Shown here piece by piece: positions 11,942 to 23,562 of a stretch of DNA of 64,000 nucleotides (positions are counted from its first letter, which is position 1; each line of letters starts with the position of its first letter). Position numbers and translations under genes: made by a program. Origin of the DNA: Auricularia sp. M13 (Eukaryota; Basidiomycota; Agaricomycetes; Auriculariales; Auriculariaceae); the NCBI GenBank assembly GCA_037042915.1, contig CM073195.1, positions 1,488,001-1,552,000 of the forward strand, given 5' to 3'. Under the pieces are notes generated by a model. That model made no database searches and was not told the DNA's origin. It saw only the letters and a list, made by a program, of their open reading frames with translations.

Positions 11942-12895
11942 ATGTCGTCGCCGTCTACCTATCTCGTTACCGGTGCTACCGGTGCTCAAGGCGGCGCCGT
12001 GGCCCGCGCGTTGCTCAAGGCCGGCCAGCACGTCCACGCCTTCGTGCGTGATCCTGCCAAATCCGAGGCCAAGGAACTCGAGAAACTCGGCGCAGTGCTC
12101 TTCATCGGCGAATTTGACAACGTTGAAGCTATCAAGAAGGCCACCGTCGGCGTGAAGGGCGTCTTCATCAACCCCTATCCTGTGTTCGGTGACCCCATTG
12201 GGGAGGGCAAGCAGGCGCAGCGCTTTGTCGATGCTGCGCGCGAGGCGGGGACGGTCGAGTCGCTGGTGATCAGCACCGTGCTGAACACCGACAAACACGC
12301 TCGATGGGTCAAGGAGGTGCCCGACTATCCGATGAAGCAGTACTACGAGTCCAAGTCCTCCGCTGAAGACGCCGTGCGCAACAGCGGCATCAAGTACTGG
12401 ACAGTCCTTCGCCCGCCGTGGCTCTTCCACAACTACCTCTCTCCCCACAACCGGTTCCAATTTCCGCAGCTGCATACTGAGCGCAAGCTCAGAACGGCCA
12501 TTCGCCGCGACCTCCCGCTCGCCCACCTCGACCCGGCCGATGTCGGGCCCTGGGCGGCCGCAGCGCTGCTCGATCCCGCCAAATTTGCAGGCAAGGAGAT
12601 CGACCTCGGAGCGGAGAACCTCACGCTGGAACAAGTCGTGCGCGCGCTCGAGCAGTTCGCCGGTGTCGAGATCACCACCGAGTTCCTCGAGCCCACCGAG
12701 TTTGCCAAGGACACGTCTAATCCTATCGCACCCATGATTGCCGGCAGCGCGCGTTGGATGAACGAGACGGGTGCCGCGCTCACCGACGAGGAACTCGAGG
12801 AGCTCAAGACCTATGGCCTACCCCTTACGCCCTTTACGGAGTTCCTGGAGAAGAGTAAGGCCGCTGTCTTCGCTGACTTCAAGCCGGGGGCCTAG
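11942..12895 (+). CDS. NmrA-like NAD(P)-binding protein
   Basis: 317 aa, apparently a single exon. The N-terminus shows a Rossmann nucleotide-binding loop 'LVTGATGAQGGAVARALL' (GxxGxxG type) followed by an Arg at the end of the second strand ('AFVRDPAKS'), as in NmrA and isoflavone-reductase-like atypical short-chain dehydrogenases. Mid-protein 'YYESKSSAEDAVRNSGIKYW' and 'TVLRPPWLFHN' are typical of the family. Members either bind NAD(P) as redox sensors, as in Aspergillus NmrA, or reduce small substrates; the sequence alone does not say which. It lies next to an MpaB-like oxygenase and downstream of a broken P450. A 3' fragment of a related gene is at 57985-58220. Confidence 0.9.
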   Translation: MSSPSTYLVTGATGAQGGAVARALLKAGQHVHAFVRDPAKSEAKELEKLGAVLFIGEFDNVEAIKKATVGVKGVFINPYPVFGDPIGEGKQAQRFVDAAREAGTVESLVISTVLNTDKHARWVKEVPDYPMKQYYESKSSAEDAVRNSGIKYWTVLRPPWLFHNYLSPHNRFQFPQLHTERKLRTAIRRDLPLAHLDPADVGPWAAAALLDPAKFAGKEIDLGAENLTLEQVVRALEQFAGVEITTEFLEPTEFAKDTSNPIAPMIAGSARWMNETGAALTDEELEELKTYGLPLTPFTEFLEKSKAAVFADFKPGA

Positions 12896-14035
12896 TAGTG
12901 TTTGCAATGGGTTAGGATGAACAATGTCGTCTGTAGGCTTAATGCACCACAACATACGGAGAATTATCCCGCGCTACCTGCTGGAGTCGCGGCCACTACA
13001 TCCAGAATTTGGGAGATGATTAATCGGAAGGATACGCGCCGCCATCGTTGGCAGTCGTTCACTCCCTAAGGCCTAATGAGCATATGCTTCAATTCAATCA
13101 CTCCCACCCAGAACTTACTGATGCACACCAGGAACTCGTGCTGCGTGCGCCGTTTCCAAGACGGGCACCGCTCCGGGTATGACGGAGGTTGTGCAGGCAT
13201 ATTTGCGAGAGCTCAGATATTCCTGAAATTCAACCCTGGCCCGCCCGACAGGACGTGAGGGCGGAGAAAACGTCATGCTGCAACACATACATCTACGGGT
13301 TTTTGCATGCAGCCTGCTTAGCGAGCAGCGAAATTGTCCAGAATCCAGATATTGCGCACTGCAAGCGATGCAGTCCCAACGCGTAACGAAACGCGCGCGA
13401 CATGTTGCCGGCGGCAGTACGTCGGGTTGGAATTGTCAAGATGAGAACTTCATTGGTCCCGGCGGCAACCAGCGGCAACTTGACCGAACGACGCGTCAGC
13501 GCGTCAGCACCCGCTACCTGCCTACCTACCTAGTCTCTTACTACGGTAACCTACTTGCCCACCTACTCGCCGCAATCTACCGAGTCCATCCAACCACAGG
13601 CTCGGAGCTGAGCAGATTTCGTGGCTGAATTCTTCGTTTCGTTTGATAGAAGCGACTTACTACTTTTCTTCCAAGTTTTTTCTGTTCTCCGGCGCACGCG
13701 TCCCTCTCGTAAATACTACTCAACGTGAGCAACACGATCCCAATGCGATTCTTCACAATGCATTGGCAATGCAGTTACCATTACGCATTATCCATCGCCA
13801 TGCACGAAGCTCTAAGAATTTATCTACCTGCTGCTCGGACAGGTACCTGACCTGCCCTCATGTCACCAGCTTCCGTTGTCCTCGTCACTGGCACCACCAA
13901 TACATTGGCAGCGGTTTCAACGATCTGAACGTGCACGCTTCTATTCCTCTTTCAACTGGAGCGACCATGGTGCTTTAATTGGGCGTCCGTGAATTTTCTC
14001 GGCAGCCTCCATGACCTCGCGATGACCCTCTGGGT
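12896..14035. other. Intergenic, no gene seen
   Basis: About 1.1 kb with short, unsupported open frames only. A 'ctacctgcctacctaccta' run occurs near 13520. It separates the converging NmrA-like and MpaB-like genes. Confidence 0.5.
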
Positions 14036-15647
14036 CTACATCAGCACCGTTACAGCATCTTCCAAGCCCAGCTTACCGCTTTCAAACCGTACCGGTCCCT
14101 GGTGAGTGCACATCAATAATTATGGATATGCTTTCCTGCCGCCTCAAGCTTACCAGTTCCTCGAGCCGATATCCCTCGCTCTTCCAACGTTGGCCGGGCA
14201 CATTTTCCCGGCGTAGTAGCCCAAGGGCTACCTTGACATTCTGCTTGAACCGAGCTATTCCCGTTGGCTCTGGATAGTACCAGGGCCCAGCTCGCCGTTG
14301 GCTGAACGTGTATGTCAATGCGACCGTGCCGCGGGGGCGAATCGAGGGACATACTACACGGCATGCATTCGACCGTCTGGCCAGGCCACCTCTGTCTGTA
14401 CCCAGTGCGCAGGCTTTCTCCGAGGGAGACACAGGTGTCGTACGATGAAAGCGCGGAGGTGGAAGATGCCATGAATGAGTATTCTCACGGTGCGCGACGG
14501 CTCATCCAACCTGTTGAGAAGTGCATCAGTTGTGCATCGTAAGCGCGGACCTGGGATTCACATCATTGCCGTACGAGTGCGGTGGTCTATCAAGGAGAGG
14601 ACCACATTGTGTAGCAAGCGTCGCGCGCCGGGAATGCGAGGAAGGCGGTCGTAGTAATGGCTAAGCAAAGTACGCGATAGCTCGGCAGAAGCATCTGAAG
14701 GGACCATGTTCTCTTGCTCATACGACTGAGTATAATTTGAAGTTGGTGTTGCAACGCTGTTATGAGAGAGTACTCACCTGAGCCCATTCATACATCTCCT
14801 CAAAGGTCGCCCAGAGGTCTTGAATGCCCATTCGCCTGCCAATTTCAACCCAAAATACGAAAATGGCCTGGGGGAACGTTAAGCGACAGCCTTTCATGAA
14901 TAAAATGGGCTTGCCTTGCGCTCGATTGCTGAGTGCGGTCGCCAGTCGAAATGAGCTGTCCATCTCTAGGTCTTCGTTAGACCATGCTGCAGCACTCTAC
15001 AGATTGTATACCGTAGGTTCGATCATGAAAAGCGCCAGGTTGTACCGCATGTCATCGTTGCTCTTAGTGGTCTCAGCTTCACATAATGGAAACATGGAGT
15101 TCACGCACGATTGAGTATTTACGATGCAAATAATTGACTCGTGCCACAGCAATAGCGCCACGGGCATCCTCTTGTACTAGTTCGATACCGGATCCAGGAC
15201 CTGTCAAAGGATTGGTAATCCATGTCGCAATCAGAGTACTCGTCTAGGTCCAAAGGCTCAGGCAAACAGTCAGCGAAGCCTGATATTGAAACACTCACAT
15301 CGGCTAGACGCTTGCTGATGGACTCATGCGACTTGAGCTGTCCAGTTTTCAAGAGCAGCGACGCGACAGTTGACTACTGACCACGTGAGACCTGGGACGA
15401 TGTAGTCTAGGTCTGAGCTTACGATGCCATAGACTTTGAAGAGGGCTATCTGAGTGCCCAAGAGCATGATCATGGGGTTGTCGTAGAGAAGAGTCGTAAA
15501 TATTATCTTCTGGGCTGTCGCTGGCGTCATTTGGTCGAGTTCGTGTGGCGCAAAGTCGGTGAGTATCTTGTCGCGTCGACGATAGCGTAGAACGCGCACG
15601 AGCGCGAGATACGCCAGAAAGATGCCTGAAAGCGTCGCCCTCCACAT
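14036..15647 (-). CDS. MpaB-like ER-bound oxygenase (DUF2236/rubber-oxygenase-like), copy A
   Basis: Multi-exon gene starting at the ATG complementary to 15645-15647 and ending at 14036. The N-terminus is a hydrophobic anchor followed by basic residues ('LVRVLRYRRRD'). Conserved stretches then read in order: 'LLYDNPMIMLLGTQIALFK', 'TGQLKSHESISKRLAD', 'IATWITNPLTGPGSG', 'VARVNYLHRKY', 'NDDMRYNLALFMIEP', 'IFVFWVEIGRRMGIQDLW', 'RLPRIPGARRLL' and 'RAGPWYYPEPTGIARF'. This order matches the MpaB family, ER-bound haem oxygenases related to rubber oxygenases; MpaB' of Penicillium cleaves a prenyl side chain in mycophenolic acid synthesis. The substrate here is unknown. About nine short introns; the one after 'AIERK' appears to use a GC donor (AAG|GCAAGC). 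No break seen. Divergent from the DUF6533 gene; paralogue at 60587-62187. Confidence 0.83.
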
Positions 15648-16097
15648 TGTGGCACAGTGTCAGAGCTTGGACAGCAGTATCAGAGGACTACGTGCCCTTA
15701 AGGCGAGGCAAAAGGACCGTAGAGCGGTGTTACCCACGAATAGTAAATTTGTCCCGAAATGCCGCCGGAGAATCGAGCACTGCCTCCTCCTGATCGGCGC
15801 CGATTGCAAGCAAAATGCGGTGCACAATGATTCTCCTTCTGGTGCACGACAGCTTGTTCCCCGTGAGCGACGCAGTTTGGCAATGCAGTCGGCCGTTCTT
15901 GGCTGCTGAATACAGCTTCATCCCACAGCCCGCTGCTTGGGGTATGCGTCTCATCGTTTACCCTGAATCAAGGGCCCTGCCCAAAGGCATGCATGGAGAA
16001 ACAACGGCATCATTCATCGCCCTCACAGAACAGCAAGATAAGGACTCCAATGCCACTGACACGGAGGCACAAGTCCTCACAGATCTCAGTTCTCGCA
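15648..16097. promoter_or_regulatory. Shared divergent promoter, MpaB-like A / DUF6533 A
   Basis: 450 bp between two divergent start codons. The same arrangement recurs at 60181-60586 (406 bp), which suggests co-regulation of the pair. No specific sites identified. Confidence 0.6.
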
Positions 16098-17828
16098 ATG
16101 CCCTCGACAGAAATTTTAGAACTGCACTGGCTACAGCATTCGTACACGGAGAGTAGGTAAACGGCCCTCTGACTTGGCTCTAGCGCTTAGCTTTTCGTCT
16201 TAGTCGCAGCCTCAGCCGTTATGATCTGGGATTACTTCATCACCTTCGATCGCGAGGTCCGTCTTGCTCTTCGCCGATTAGAAACGCCAGTCTCATGCAT
16301 CTACAGGTTGATCTCTTCTGGGTATGAGGATCTTGCTTCTCAGCACAAGGAATCTGAACAACCTGATTAGGGAAGGCGTCGTACTGCGACCTCTCTACTG
16401 TTCTTTCTCGTGAGTCCTTCGTCGGACGACTCTCGTCTGCGAAGATCACTCAATTCCTCCATAGAATAGATACATGGTGATAATCGGCCAGCTGGGGAAT
16501 ACATATTGTCCGTCCACGCTGCTTTTTTGTGAGCGCCAGTTGATGTCTTTCAGCGCATCTCAGTTCGAATGTAACATACACGGTACGTGATGCGCTCTTG
16601 CACGCCGGATCATTTGCTCAACATACGCCCTAGTTGTGAGTAACACCAAGAATGGGCGTTTGTAATGTTTCGCCGGCTTACAGCCCATCACAGCTGTGAG
16701 CGGAACTAACGATGGAGGTGGCAGCTGCTAATCTCTTCGTTCAGGCAAAGTCGCCATCGCATACTGGCTCACAGGTTTTGGTAGGCGTCCAACCGTGGCA
16801 GATCCTCAATAGTGGAAGCGTATCTCACGTCTGATCCAGGCATGGCTCAAATCCTCCTCACGGAAATCATCATCTACATCCGGGTCTGCGCGATGTACAC
16901 CGGTCAGAAGCAACTTCATCGACGGCTGCTTATTTTCCTCGTCATCGCCACGATAGGGTCTACAACGATCCTCGGTATCGTAGGAAGCCGGTCGAAAGGT
17001 CTGGCACAGGCATTCATCGCTGTGGGTCCATGTTTGACTGACTCAGATTCGCCCAGGAACATCCGAGCCGTACCCCGGTAAGAAGCGCTGTACAGTCTCC
17101 ACGCCCTACGGCTTTCTATGGGCGTATTGGTGAGGCATAGCGCCGGACGCAGTTCAAACCTACGCTGACTCCATCACCGCGAATAGGCTTCCCATCCTGG
17201 CATACGAAAGCACCATGTGGTTCCTCGTAATGCGCAAAGTCGTCGACTACCTGAAAGAAAGACGCAAGACGAAGAACTCGACTGGCGGATGGACGTCGGA
17301 TCTAGTCCACGTTATCCTTCGCGATTCCGTCATCTACTTCGTCCTGTGAGACAGTCCGCCCTCCCCGACCTTTCGCTGATCGCAGCTAGGATGTTCGTGC
17401 TCTTCTCCGGGAACGGAATCCTCTTTGGGCAGAAAGATGCAAGTCCATTCCGTCTGGTCGTGACTCGTAGTGCGACGAGCTGATCTTGCCAAATCGCCAG
17501 CCCAGCCTGGCAGGGATGCTGGAGCCACTGACGTTCGTCTTGCTGGCTCTCATGGGCTCACGCATGGCAAGTGTCTCGGCCATTTCACACGCCCACAGAA
17601 CTCTGAGTGAACCCTGCCTAGTTGATGAACCTGCGGGACGAGCTTCTTGTAAAAGATGTAGTCGCCACACAAGTCACGACGCTGGGCTTTGCACGAAACG
17701 CGCCGCAGCCCGACGAGACAATGAGCGAAGAGGAGGAGGCAGGAGAAAGCGCGAGAATCCCTGTAGTCGGCGGGTCTTCCAACGCGTCGCAGGCGACGTC
17801 CTTATCGGGACCCTCAACCATGGTGTAG
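16098..17828 (+). CDS. DUF6533-type multi-pass membrane protein, copy A
   Basis: The start is the ATG at 16098 ('MPSTEILELHWLQHS'), which aligns with copy B. Short exons follow: 16204-16256 ('MIWDYFITFDRE'), 16307-16321 ('VDLFW'), then 'GRRRTATSLLFFLNRY'. The block Y-x-I-TFDRE-V-x-x-W ... LFFxNRY is the mark of the DUF6533 domain at the N-terminus of Agaricomycete seven-helix-like proteins. A central exon near 16840-17010 gives 'IIYIRVCAMYTGQKQLHRRL'. Later ones give 'VHVILRDSVIYFVL', 'FSGNGILFGQKD' and 'EPLTFVLLALMGSRM', the usual end of the helix bundle. An acidic Ser-rich tail ends in 'SGPSTMV'. About nine introns of 45-60 nt. Function of the family is unknown; a receptor-like role is only a guess. 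Confidence 0.78.
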
Positions 17829-17879
17829 TGTAGTCAGTGGACAGTACCTGTAAGAGTTAGTATCCAAGAAAATATCCAT

Positions 17880-20383
17880 CTATTTCATCCGGGACAAGGC
17901 CAGATAATCATACACCAGCCCATCCAATAGCCCTCGCAACGCCCGTCGCGAGCGCCGCGCCGAGGAAGGCCCAGTTGAACGCGGGCTCGAACGGCTCGTA
18001 CCGCGGCAGGCTGGCGAACAGCTCCAGCTCTGTCTTCCGGCCCGGGAACGACGTGCGCAGCTGGATGAGCGTCGAGAGCAGATACGTGCCCTGTCATCCG
18101 GGGCGGGGACACCGTCAATACACTCATTGAGATGCAAGTTGCTGCAATGCGACACGCACCATAATCTGCGCGAGGAAAAGGAGCATGATGGACGCGCCGA
18201 TGTTGCGCTGCCCGCTCCGGCGGCCTTTGCCCGTGAGCTTCAGCGCCTAATCGCAAAGTGTCAGTCAAGAAAGGAAGTGAGAGCGTGCGGTAAGGCAGAT
18301 TGAAGACGACGTACCCTACCGACGCCACGCAGCACGAGCCGCACGCTGCTCAGCACGATAGCGCCAACGAGCAGCAAACTCGCATGCCGCGCAATAATCT
18401 CCGCGTTCTCCGGCGTCGGTGCGATGGGCAGCAGCGGGACGTACGGCAGGACGAGCCCGATGACGTGCGCGCCGAAGTCGGAGCGCGACGACGTCTCGGT
18501 GCTGCTTCTGTGGAAGATGAGTGCTAGGATTGTCTGGCGAAAGCACAGAGAGGACGTCAGTTCAATTCAAGGCGATTGTCGGCTGCACGCACGCTGACGA
18601 TGCGCAGCGCGCAGTAGCACCCGAACGCCTTCCCCGCGGCGAGCCACAGCGCGCCGCCGACGCTCGCGCGGAAGTCCAGCTCGGCGCGGCGCGCGCGCAT
18701 GCGCGCCAGGCTGCCGCTCATCTCGCCCTCCAGCGCGCGGAGGGCGCCCATCTCCGTCTGCAGAATTTTGGACTCTGTGCGTAGAATGTGTCAGTGCCAA
18801 TTTCAGATAGATAGAGCGGCGTTTGGCATGTCTGGGAATCGGCACCGATCCATGACAGTGTGCATGTCTCGAGGCTGCCCTGGAGAAACGGCAGCTGAAT
18901 CGGTGCAGCCTATCCGGCGCTGTCGTTCGGCTTGCCACCGTCCCCTGCCTACAATTCCAGGACCCTTCGAAGCTGCCAAACGTACCATTGTCACCGCTGC
19001 CAAACACGCGCGAAACCCATCCTTTCGACTGACGGGCCACATCACATCGAATGAATGAGAGACTCCGCGATAAGCCAAGGTATGTACGTACCTGCTGAGT
19101 CTGCGAACCCGAAGCCGACGAAGCGGCGCCATTCGCAGCCTGGCGCTCGAGCTCCGTCTCGCGCTTGTGCAGATCCTGCCGGATGCGCGCGAGCGCGAGC
19201 TCGGTGGACGCGATATCCGCCTCCGTAATATTTTTCCTGTCATCGCGGGGAGTGGTCAGCCTGAATGGAAATAGAAACCGTTTTGGGGTCGAGTGAGCAA
19301 TTACCATCTGGCGGAACGAGAGAAGAGGAAGGGCTGGACGAGGAACTCCCATGCGGCGCTCGTCGCGCCGAACCCTGAGAGGAGGCCGAGGATGCAGACG
19401 CCCAGGACGATGTAGCGCGCGAGATATGCCGTAGATATGTCTACCGCATAAGCTCAAATTGATGCGAGATGCGGATTGGAAGAATGAGACGCACGAGATG
19501 CCAGTGTGGGGGGCGGCGTTACAAAGGAGAGGAGGAAGAGGTATCCGCCGAAGGGGACCAGAGTCAGTATGATACGTGTTACAACTGCGCAGATGGTGTA
19601 TTAGCGAGCATGTTAAGGGAGGAAGAGGAACAGGCTTGCTCACGATTGACGGGAGAGCGGTATGTCACTAATAAACATTGCAAGAGAGGCACGACGATGG
19701 TCATCAAACACATGAGGAGGCCCAGCGATATTCGCCAGTTTAGTAGACGTGTCCTGTAAGTGGATTAACCTCCATTAGTTCTGTTGCAAGAAGTTCAACG
19801 GGACTATTGTCCGCGTCGAGGTATGAAAAAGAAAGTCGACGTGAACCACCAAACACAAAGGGCATATTACTGTCTGGGGGTTGATACATCCCATATCAAT
19901 TTCATAGCGTTCCGTTGACTTTCGACGAACTTCGAGACGGCATACCGGAAATAATGAGCACTCACCGCGCGTCCAGAACTCCCAGCGCCTGGCAAGTTAC
20001 AAGCAAGAAGAGCACGCAGCTTTCGCTAAAGCACGCGCCAAAAACGGTGCGCGAGACGCTCGCGGGCCAGCGCACTGTCCACGGCATGCGCGCGAACGCG
20101 GCGCGCGTCGGCGCCGGGGACAGCGCGGGCGACGGCAAGTGCTCGGACATGGGCGATGCGGGGCACGGCGACAGCGCGCCGTCGGACGAGGACGAGGAGG
20201 CGTCGACCCCGGCAGACAGATCGCGCAGGTCGTTAAAGAGCGTGCCGAGGTGCTGCCTGCATGCGTACGCGAGCGCCAGCCTGGACGCGCAGCAATTAAG
20301 CTTTGGAGGGCTGGCTGTATGCTGCGGCAGGCGCACCGTACTGCTGTGAGTGCCGCGGTCTCGACGAGCGTGCTGGACGCCAT
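17880..20383 (-). CDS. Golgi pH regulator (GPHR) / ABA-GPCR-like anion channel
   Basis: Multi-pass protein of Golgi/ER membranes; mammalian GPHR is a voltage-dependent anion channel that keeps the Golgi acidic. Start ATG at 20383 ('MASSTLVETAALTAVR'). The reading continues after an intron with 'LALAYACRQHLGTLFNDLRD', a Ser/Asp/Pro-rich loop, 'CFSESCVLFLLVTCQALGV', 'LLNWRISLGLLMCLM', a helix 'YLARYIVLGVCILGLLSGFG' near 19400, a coiled-coil loop ('ADIASTELALARIRQDLHKR' and 'LEGEMSGSLARMRARRAEL'), then the ABA_GPCR-type C-terminal helices 'FGAHVIGLVLPYVPLLPIAP', 'GTYLLSTLIQLRTSFPG' and 'FNWAFLGAALATGVARG'. Domain order (GPHR_N, coiled loop, ABA_GPCR) fits the family. Roughly eight introns; the stop is at 17880-17882. 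Appears intact. Confidence 0.86.
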
Positions 20384-20701
20384 GACTGACGGTCACGGCG
20401 AAGACGTGGAACAGAGAAAGCGGAGAACAAGCCGTGTTGCTCGGCCCAACGCGCAAAGTCCGATTGTCTGTCTGAATATAACTCCGACGATCCTCCAGCT
20501 CTTCCTTTAGCGTGTTTAGCGAAAGGGTTAGTGGCCATCCGAGGAGCTCCGATCGGGGCTAGAGATAGGATCTTTGATTGTGAAGCGAAGAGACCCGGAC
20601 ATAACGATCCGAAGTCCGCAGCATGGTTGAGCTCCGATGGCTATGATCGCCGCGCAGCCGCCCGTTGCTTGTAATTCGTCTCTTGCCCGCTCGCCAGCGC
20701 C
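20384..20701. promoter_or_regulatory. Divergent promoter, GPHR / p34-like
   Basis: 318 bp between two divergent start codons. No specific motif recognised. Confidence 0.55.
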
Positions 20702-22105
20702 ATGTCGTCCCAGCCATCGTGTACGATCATCGCGACTTCCTCGTCGCTGAGCCTGGCCCGGGCGCTGGTGTCACGTGCGCGCGCCGCTCAATGCCCGTGC
20801 TATCGCTGACTGTGGCGCAGGGATCATTGAGCACGCTTCGGGCGCGCCCAGCATCGACGGCGACAACGGCGACAGCGTAGCGTGGACGATTGATAACAAA
20901 TATTATACAGCGCCAGTCCATTTCGACATCCAGGCGCTCAGCGCCGTCGAGGGCGTCGAGCTGGGTCCGCCAGCGCTGGTCTACGTGTTCGCCAAAGGCA
21001 AGGTCGGCGCCCAGCAGCTGCCCCATAGATCATTGCTAATACGCTGCTCCAGCCGTTCCGAGATGAATTCGCCAAGCTGCAGCCTGCGCTTGCCGAGCAC
21101 GACTTCGAAGTTTCGCTAGCCGCCGCGCTTTCCGCGCCAGGCATTACAGTAACGGGCGCGCACGAAGACGAGCGCGATGCAGAAGCTTTTTTCCGCGAGC
21201 ACGGCTTCGAGTTCGTCGACGGCGACGCGACGCACGGCGCAGACGCCGAAGACGGCAACGTCGGCGTGCCGCGCATCGTCGACGCGCTCAGCACCATCCT
21301 CTGGCCGTCCATGACGCGCAAGGGCGGACAACGTACCTCGCGACTTGGCGCGCTGGGCGGGCCGTCCATCGTGGTCGGCAGCGGCGAGGAGGACGCGCTG
21401 CTGTCCTTCCTGACGGGCGCGGGCGGCCCGCTGCACGGCAGCAAGCGCGGCGACGAGATGGCCGCGCTGGAGCGCTGGCTCGAGGAGGACGACGAGCATG
21501 ACGGCGAGCAGCACGAAATCGCCAGCCCCGTCAGCGCGGGCGGCGACGGCGGCCTCGTCCCGCCGCACGGCGCGTGGACGCACTTCCCCTCGGGCAGCAG
21601 CACCAGCCTCGCCTCGCCGCTCGTCGCCGCGCGCCCGCCCGTACCCGACCCCTCGCCCTCCTCCTTCGTCCCCGCCGCCTCGCCCTCCGCCTCCACGCCG
21701 CACGCGGGCTCGCCGCGCACCACTCCCGCAGGCTTCGAAGACGACTTTGCAGACTTCGTGTCGGCGCCTGCGTCCGAGTCCGAATCCTCGTTCGACACGC
21801 CTGACGATGCGGGGTACAACGCGCTGCTGGACTCGGACGACGACGAGGGCCTGCCGTCGCACGACGAGATCCGCTCGACGTCCGCGCGCATCTTCGGGCC
21901 CAACCCCGAAGAACAGGACCCCGATTTCGACATCGCGCACGCATTCTCCGCGCTGCAGGCCATGCGCGACGAAATCAGCGGGATCACAGACGATACGGAG
22001 CGCCGGCGGGCTGCGGCGCGCGTCGCGTTGGGCTTTGCGTACGGGCTGGATTTGGGTGCGGGTGCTGTGGACGAGGAATCTGGGGTACGGGAGACTAAAA
22101 GCTAA
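20702..22105 (+). CDS. Alpha/gamma-adaptin-binding protein p34 (AAGAB/Irc6) family
   Basis: Cytosolic Rab-like protein; relatives AAGAB (mammals) and Irc6 (yeast) assist assembly of AP-1/AP-2 clathrin adaptors. Start ATG at 20702 ('MSSQPSCTIIATSSSLSLAR'). An intron near 20782-20827 (branch CTGAC) is followed by the diagnostic 'VAWTIDNKYYTAPVHFD' and 'PPALVYVFAKGK'. A second short intron leads into 'PFRDEFAKLQPALAEHDFEV' and 'GVPRIVDALSTILWPSM', which corresponds to the GxxRIxEAL helix of the family. The C-terminal half is long, acidic and Ser/Pro-rich ('FEDDFADFVSAPASESESS'), ending with a helical 'DIAHAFSALQAMRDEIS' segment as in p34 proteins. About 430 aa. Intact. Confidence 0.83.
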
Positions 22106-22270
22106 TTCTTCTACTCATGATCATGGAAGTTTGGTGCTACTCACAGTAACATTATAGACACTCGTGTTATTACATTAATTGTGATTTACCTATCAGATAC
22201 TTACAAGGCGAGCAAGACTAAAATGCTAATCAAGAAACGCGATCTCATGCGTGGGCAACACTGCAGAGCA

Positions 22271-23562
22271 CTAGACATAATCCTTGACTTCGTTCTCCAG
22301 GTACTCCCACAGCTTCCTGCCGGTCTCGGGGTCGTCGACGCCGGGGTGCGCCTTGCCGAGCCGCGCCCACGGGATGAGATACTGCATGCAATTAAACAAA
22401 TCAGCAAGTTTCTCTCGAGACTCCCATGATCAAACGAGGATGCGCACCTCCCCATTCATCGCGGCGGCTTCGGGCGCGGTGCCGGCGTAGAGCGAGGTGA
22501 TCGCGCCCTGCCACGCCTCGTATGAGAGCCAATTCTACAAAAACAAGAGGCACCCTGATTAAATGAATGATGGCTCAATCGCCTCACTCACTCACAGAAA
22601 TAGTCTTCATAACCGTCGCCCCCTTATACAAGTTCGACTTGATGCCTCCCGGATGCAGGCCGATAGACACGATGCGGCCGTCGTAGCGCCGCGCGAGCTC
22701 CTTGTTCACCACGAGGTTGCCGAACTTGGACTGGCCGTAGAGCGCCCACGGGCCCAGCTTGTCGCGCGCGGGCGAGTCGCGCAGCGTGCCGTAGTCGATG
22801 TGCGAGTGGAAGAGCTTGTGGCCTATGCTGGAGACGTTTATGATGCGCGGTTTGTCCATGGCGGGGAGGGCGTCGGAGGTCGCGAGGAGGGTTGGGAGGA
22901 GCAGTTTTGTGAGGAGGAAGTGGCCGACGACGTTCTGCGGGTGGTGAGGTGGGTTCGGGATTCGGAGGCATGAGACAGACGTACCGTGCCCCATTGCAGA
23001 TCGTAGCCGTCCGCCGTGAACTTGTCCTTGGGCGGGACCATCACGCCTCTGCATACATCAAGCGGACACACTCATCAGCCCACGATCCCCCATTCTGCGC
23101 TGAGACGGGCGAACGCACCCGTTATTGAACAGAACATGCAACCGGTCCTCCTTGCTAACAAATTCCTCCGCAGCGCGTCGGACGGAGCGCAAGTTGGCGA
23201 GGTCGAGCTCGAGGAATATCGCGCGGCGCCCAGTGTCCTTCTCAAGCTCGGCGATGGCCTCCTCCGCGAGCTGGCGGTTACGCGAGGCCATGTAGACTTT
23301 GCCGCCCTTCTTCAGCAGCGCCTGCCAGTGCAATCCAAGCCAGAGTGAGGGAGAGGAAGCATCATGAATGCATGATGCACACCTTGACCGTCTCATAGCC
23401 AATTCCACTGTTGCCTACGAAGAAAGCTGACTTAGGGGACACAAGCTCAGAGCCGCGCTCACCTCCGGTGACGATGTACACCTTTCCCGAGCAGTCGGGC
23501 ATGTTCTCCATGGGAAGCCACGTCGGCTTTGGCGGCGGGAGGCCTTCGGAACAAGTGCTCAT
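22271..23562 (-). CDS. Short-chain dehydrogenase/reductase (retinol-dehydrogenase / WWOX-like SDR)
   Basis: NAD(P)H-dependent oxidoreductase. Exon 1 is 23463-23562 (start 'MSTCSEGLPPPKPTW'); after a short intron the cofactor loop reads 'VTGGNSGIGYETVK' (TGxxxGIG). Further exons give 'ALLKKGGKVYMASRNRQLAE' (an Arg favouring NADP), 'LELDLANLRSVRRAAEEFV', 'RLHVLFNNGG', 'VVGHFLLTKLLLPTL', the catalytic Ser in 'RIINVSSIGHKLF' and the catalytic pair in 'YGQSKFGNLV' (YxxxK). 'GLHPGGIKSNLYKG' follows, and a C-terminal 'GRKLWEYLENEVKDYV' ends at 22271. About six introns. The arrangement is that of fungal retinol-dehydrogenase-like SDRs; the substrate is unknown. All catalytic residues are present. Confidence 0.88.
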
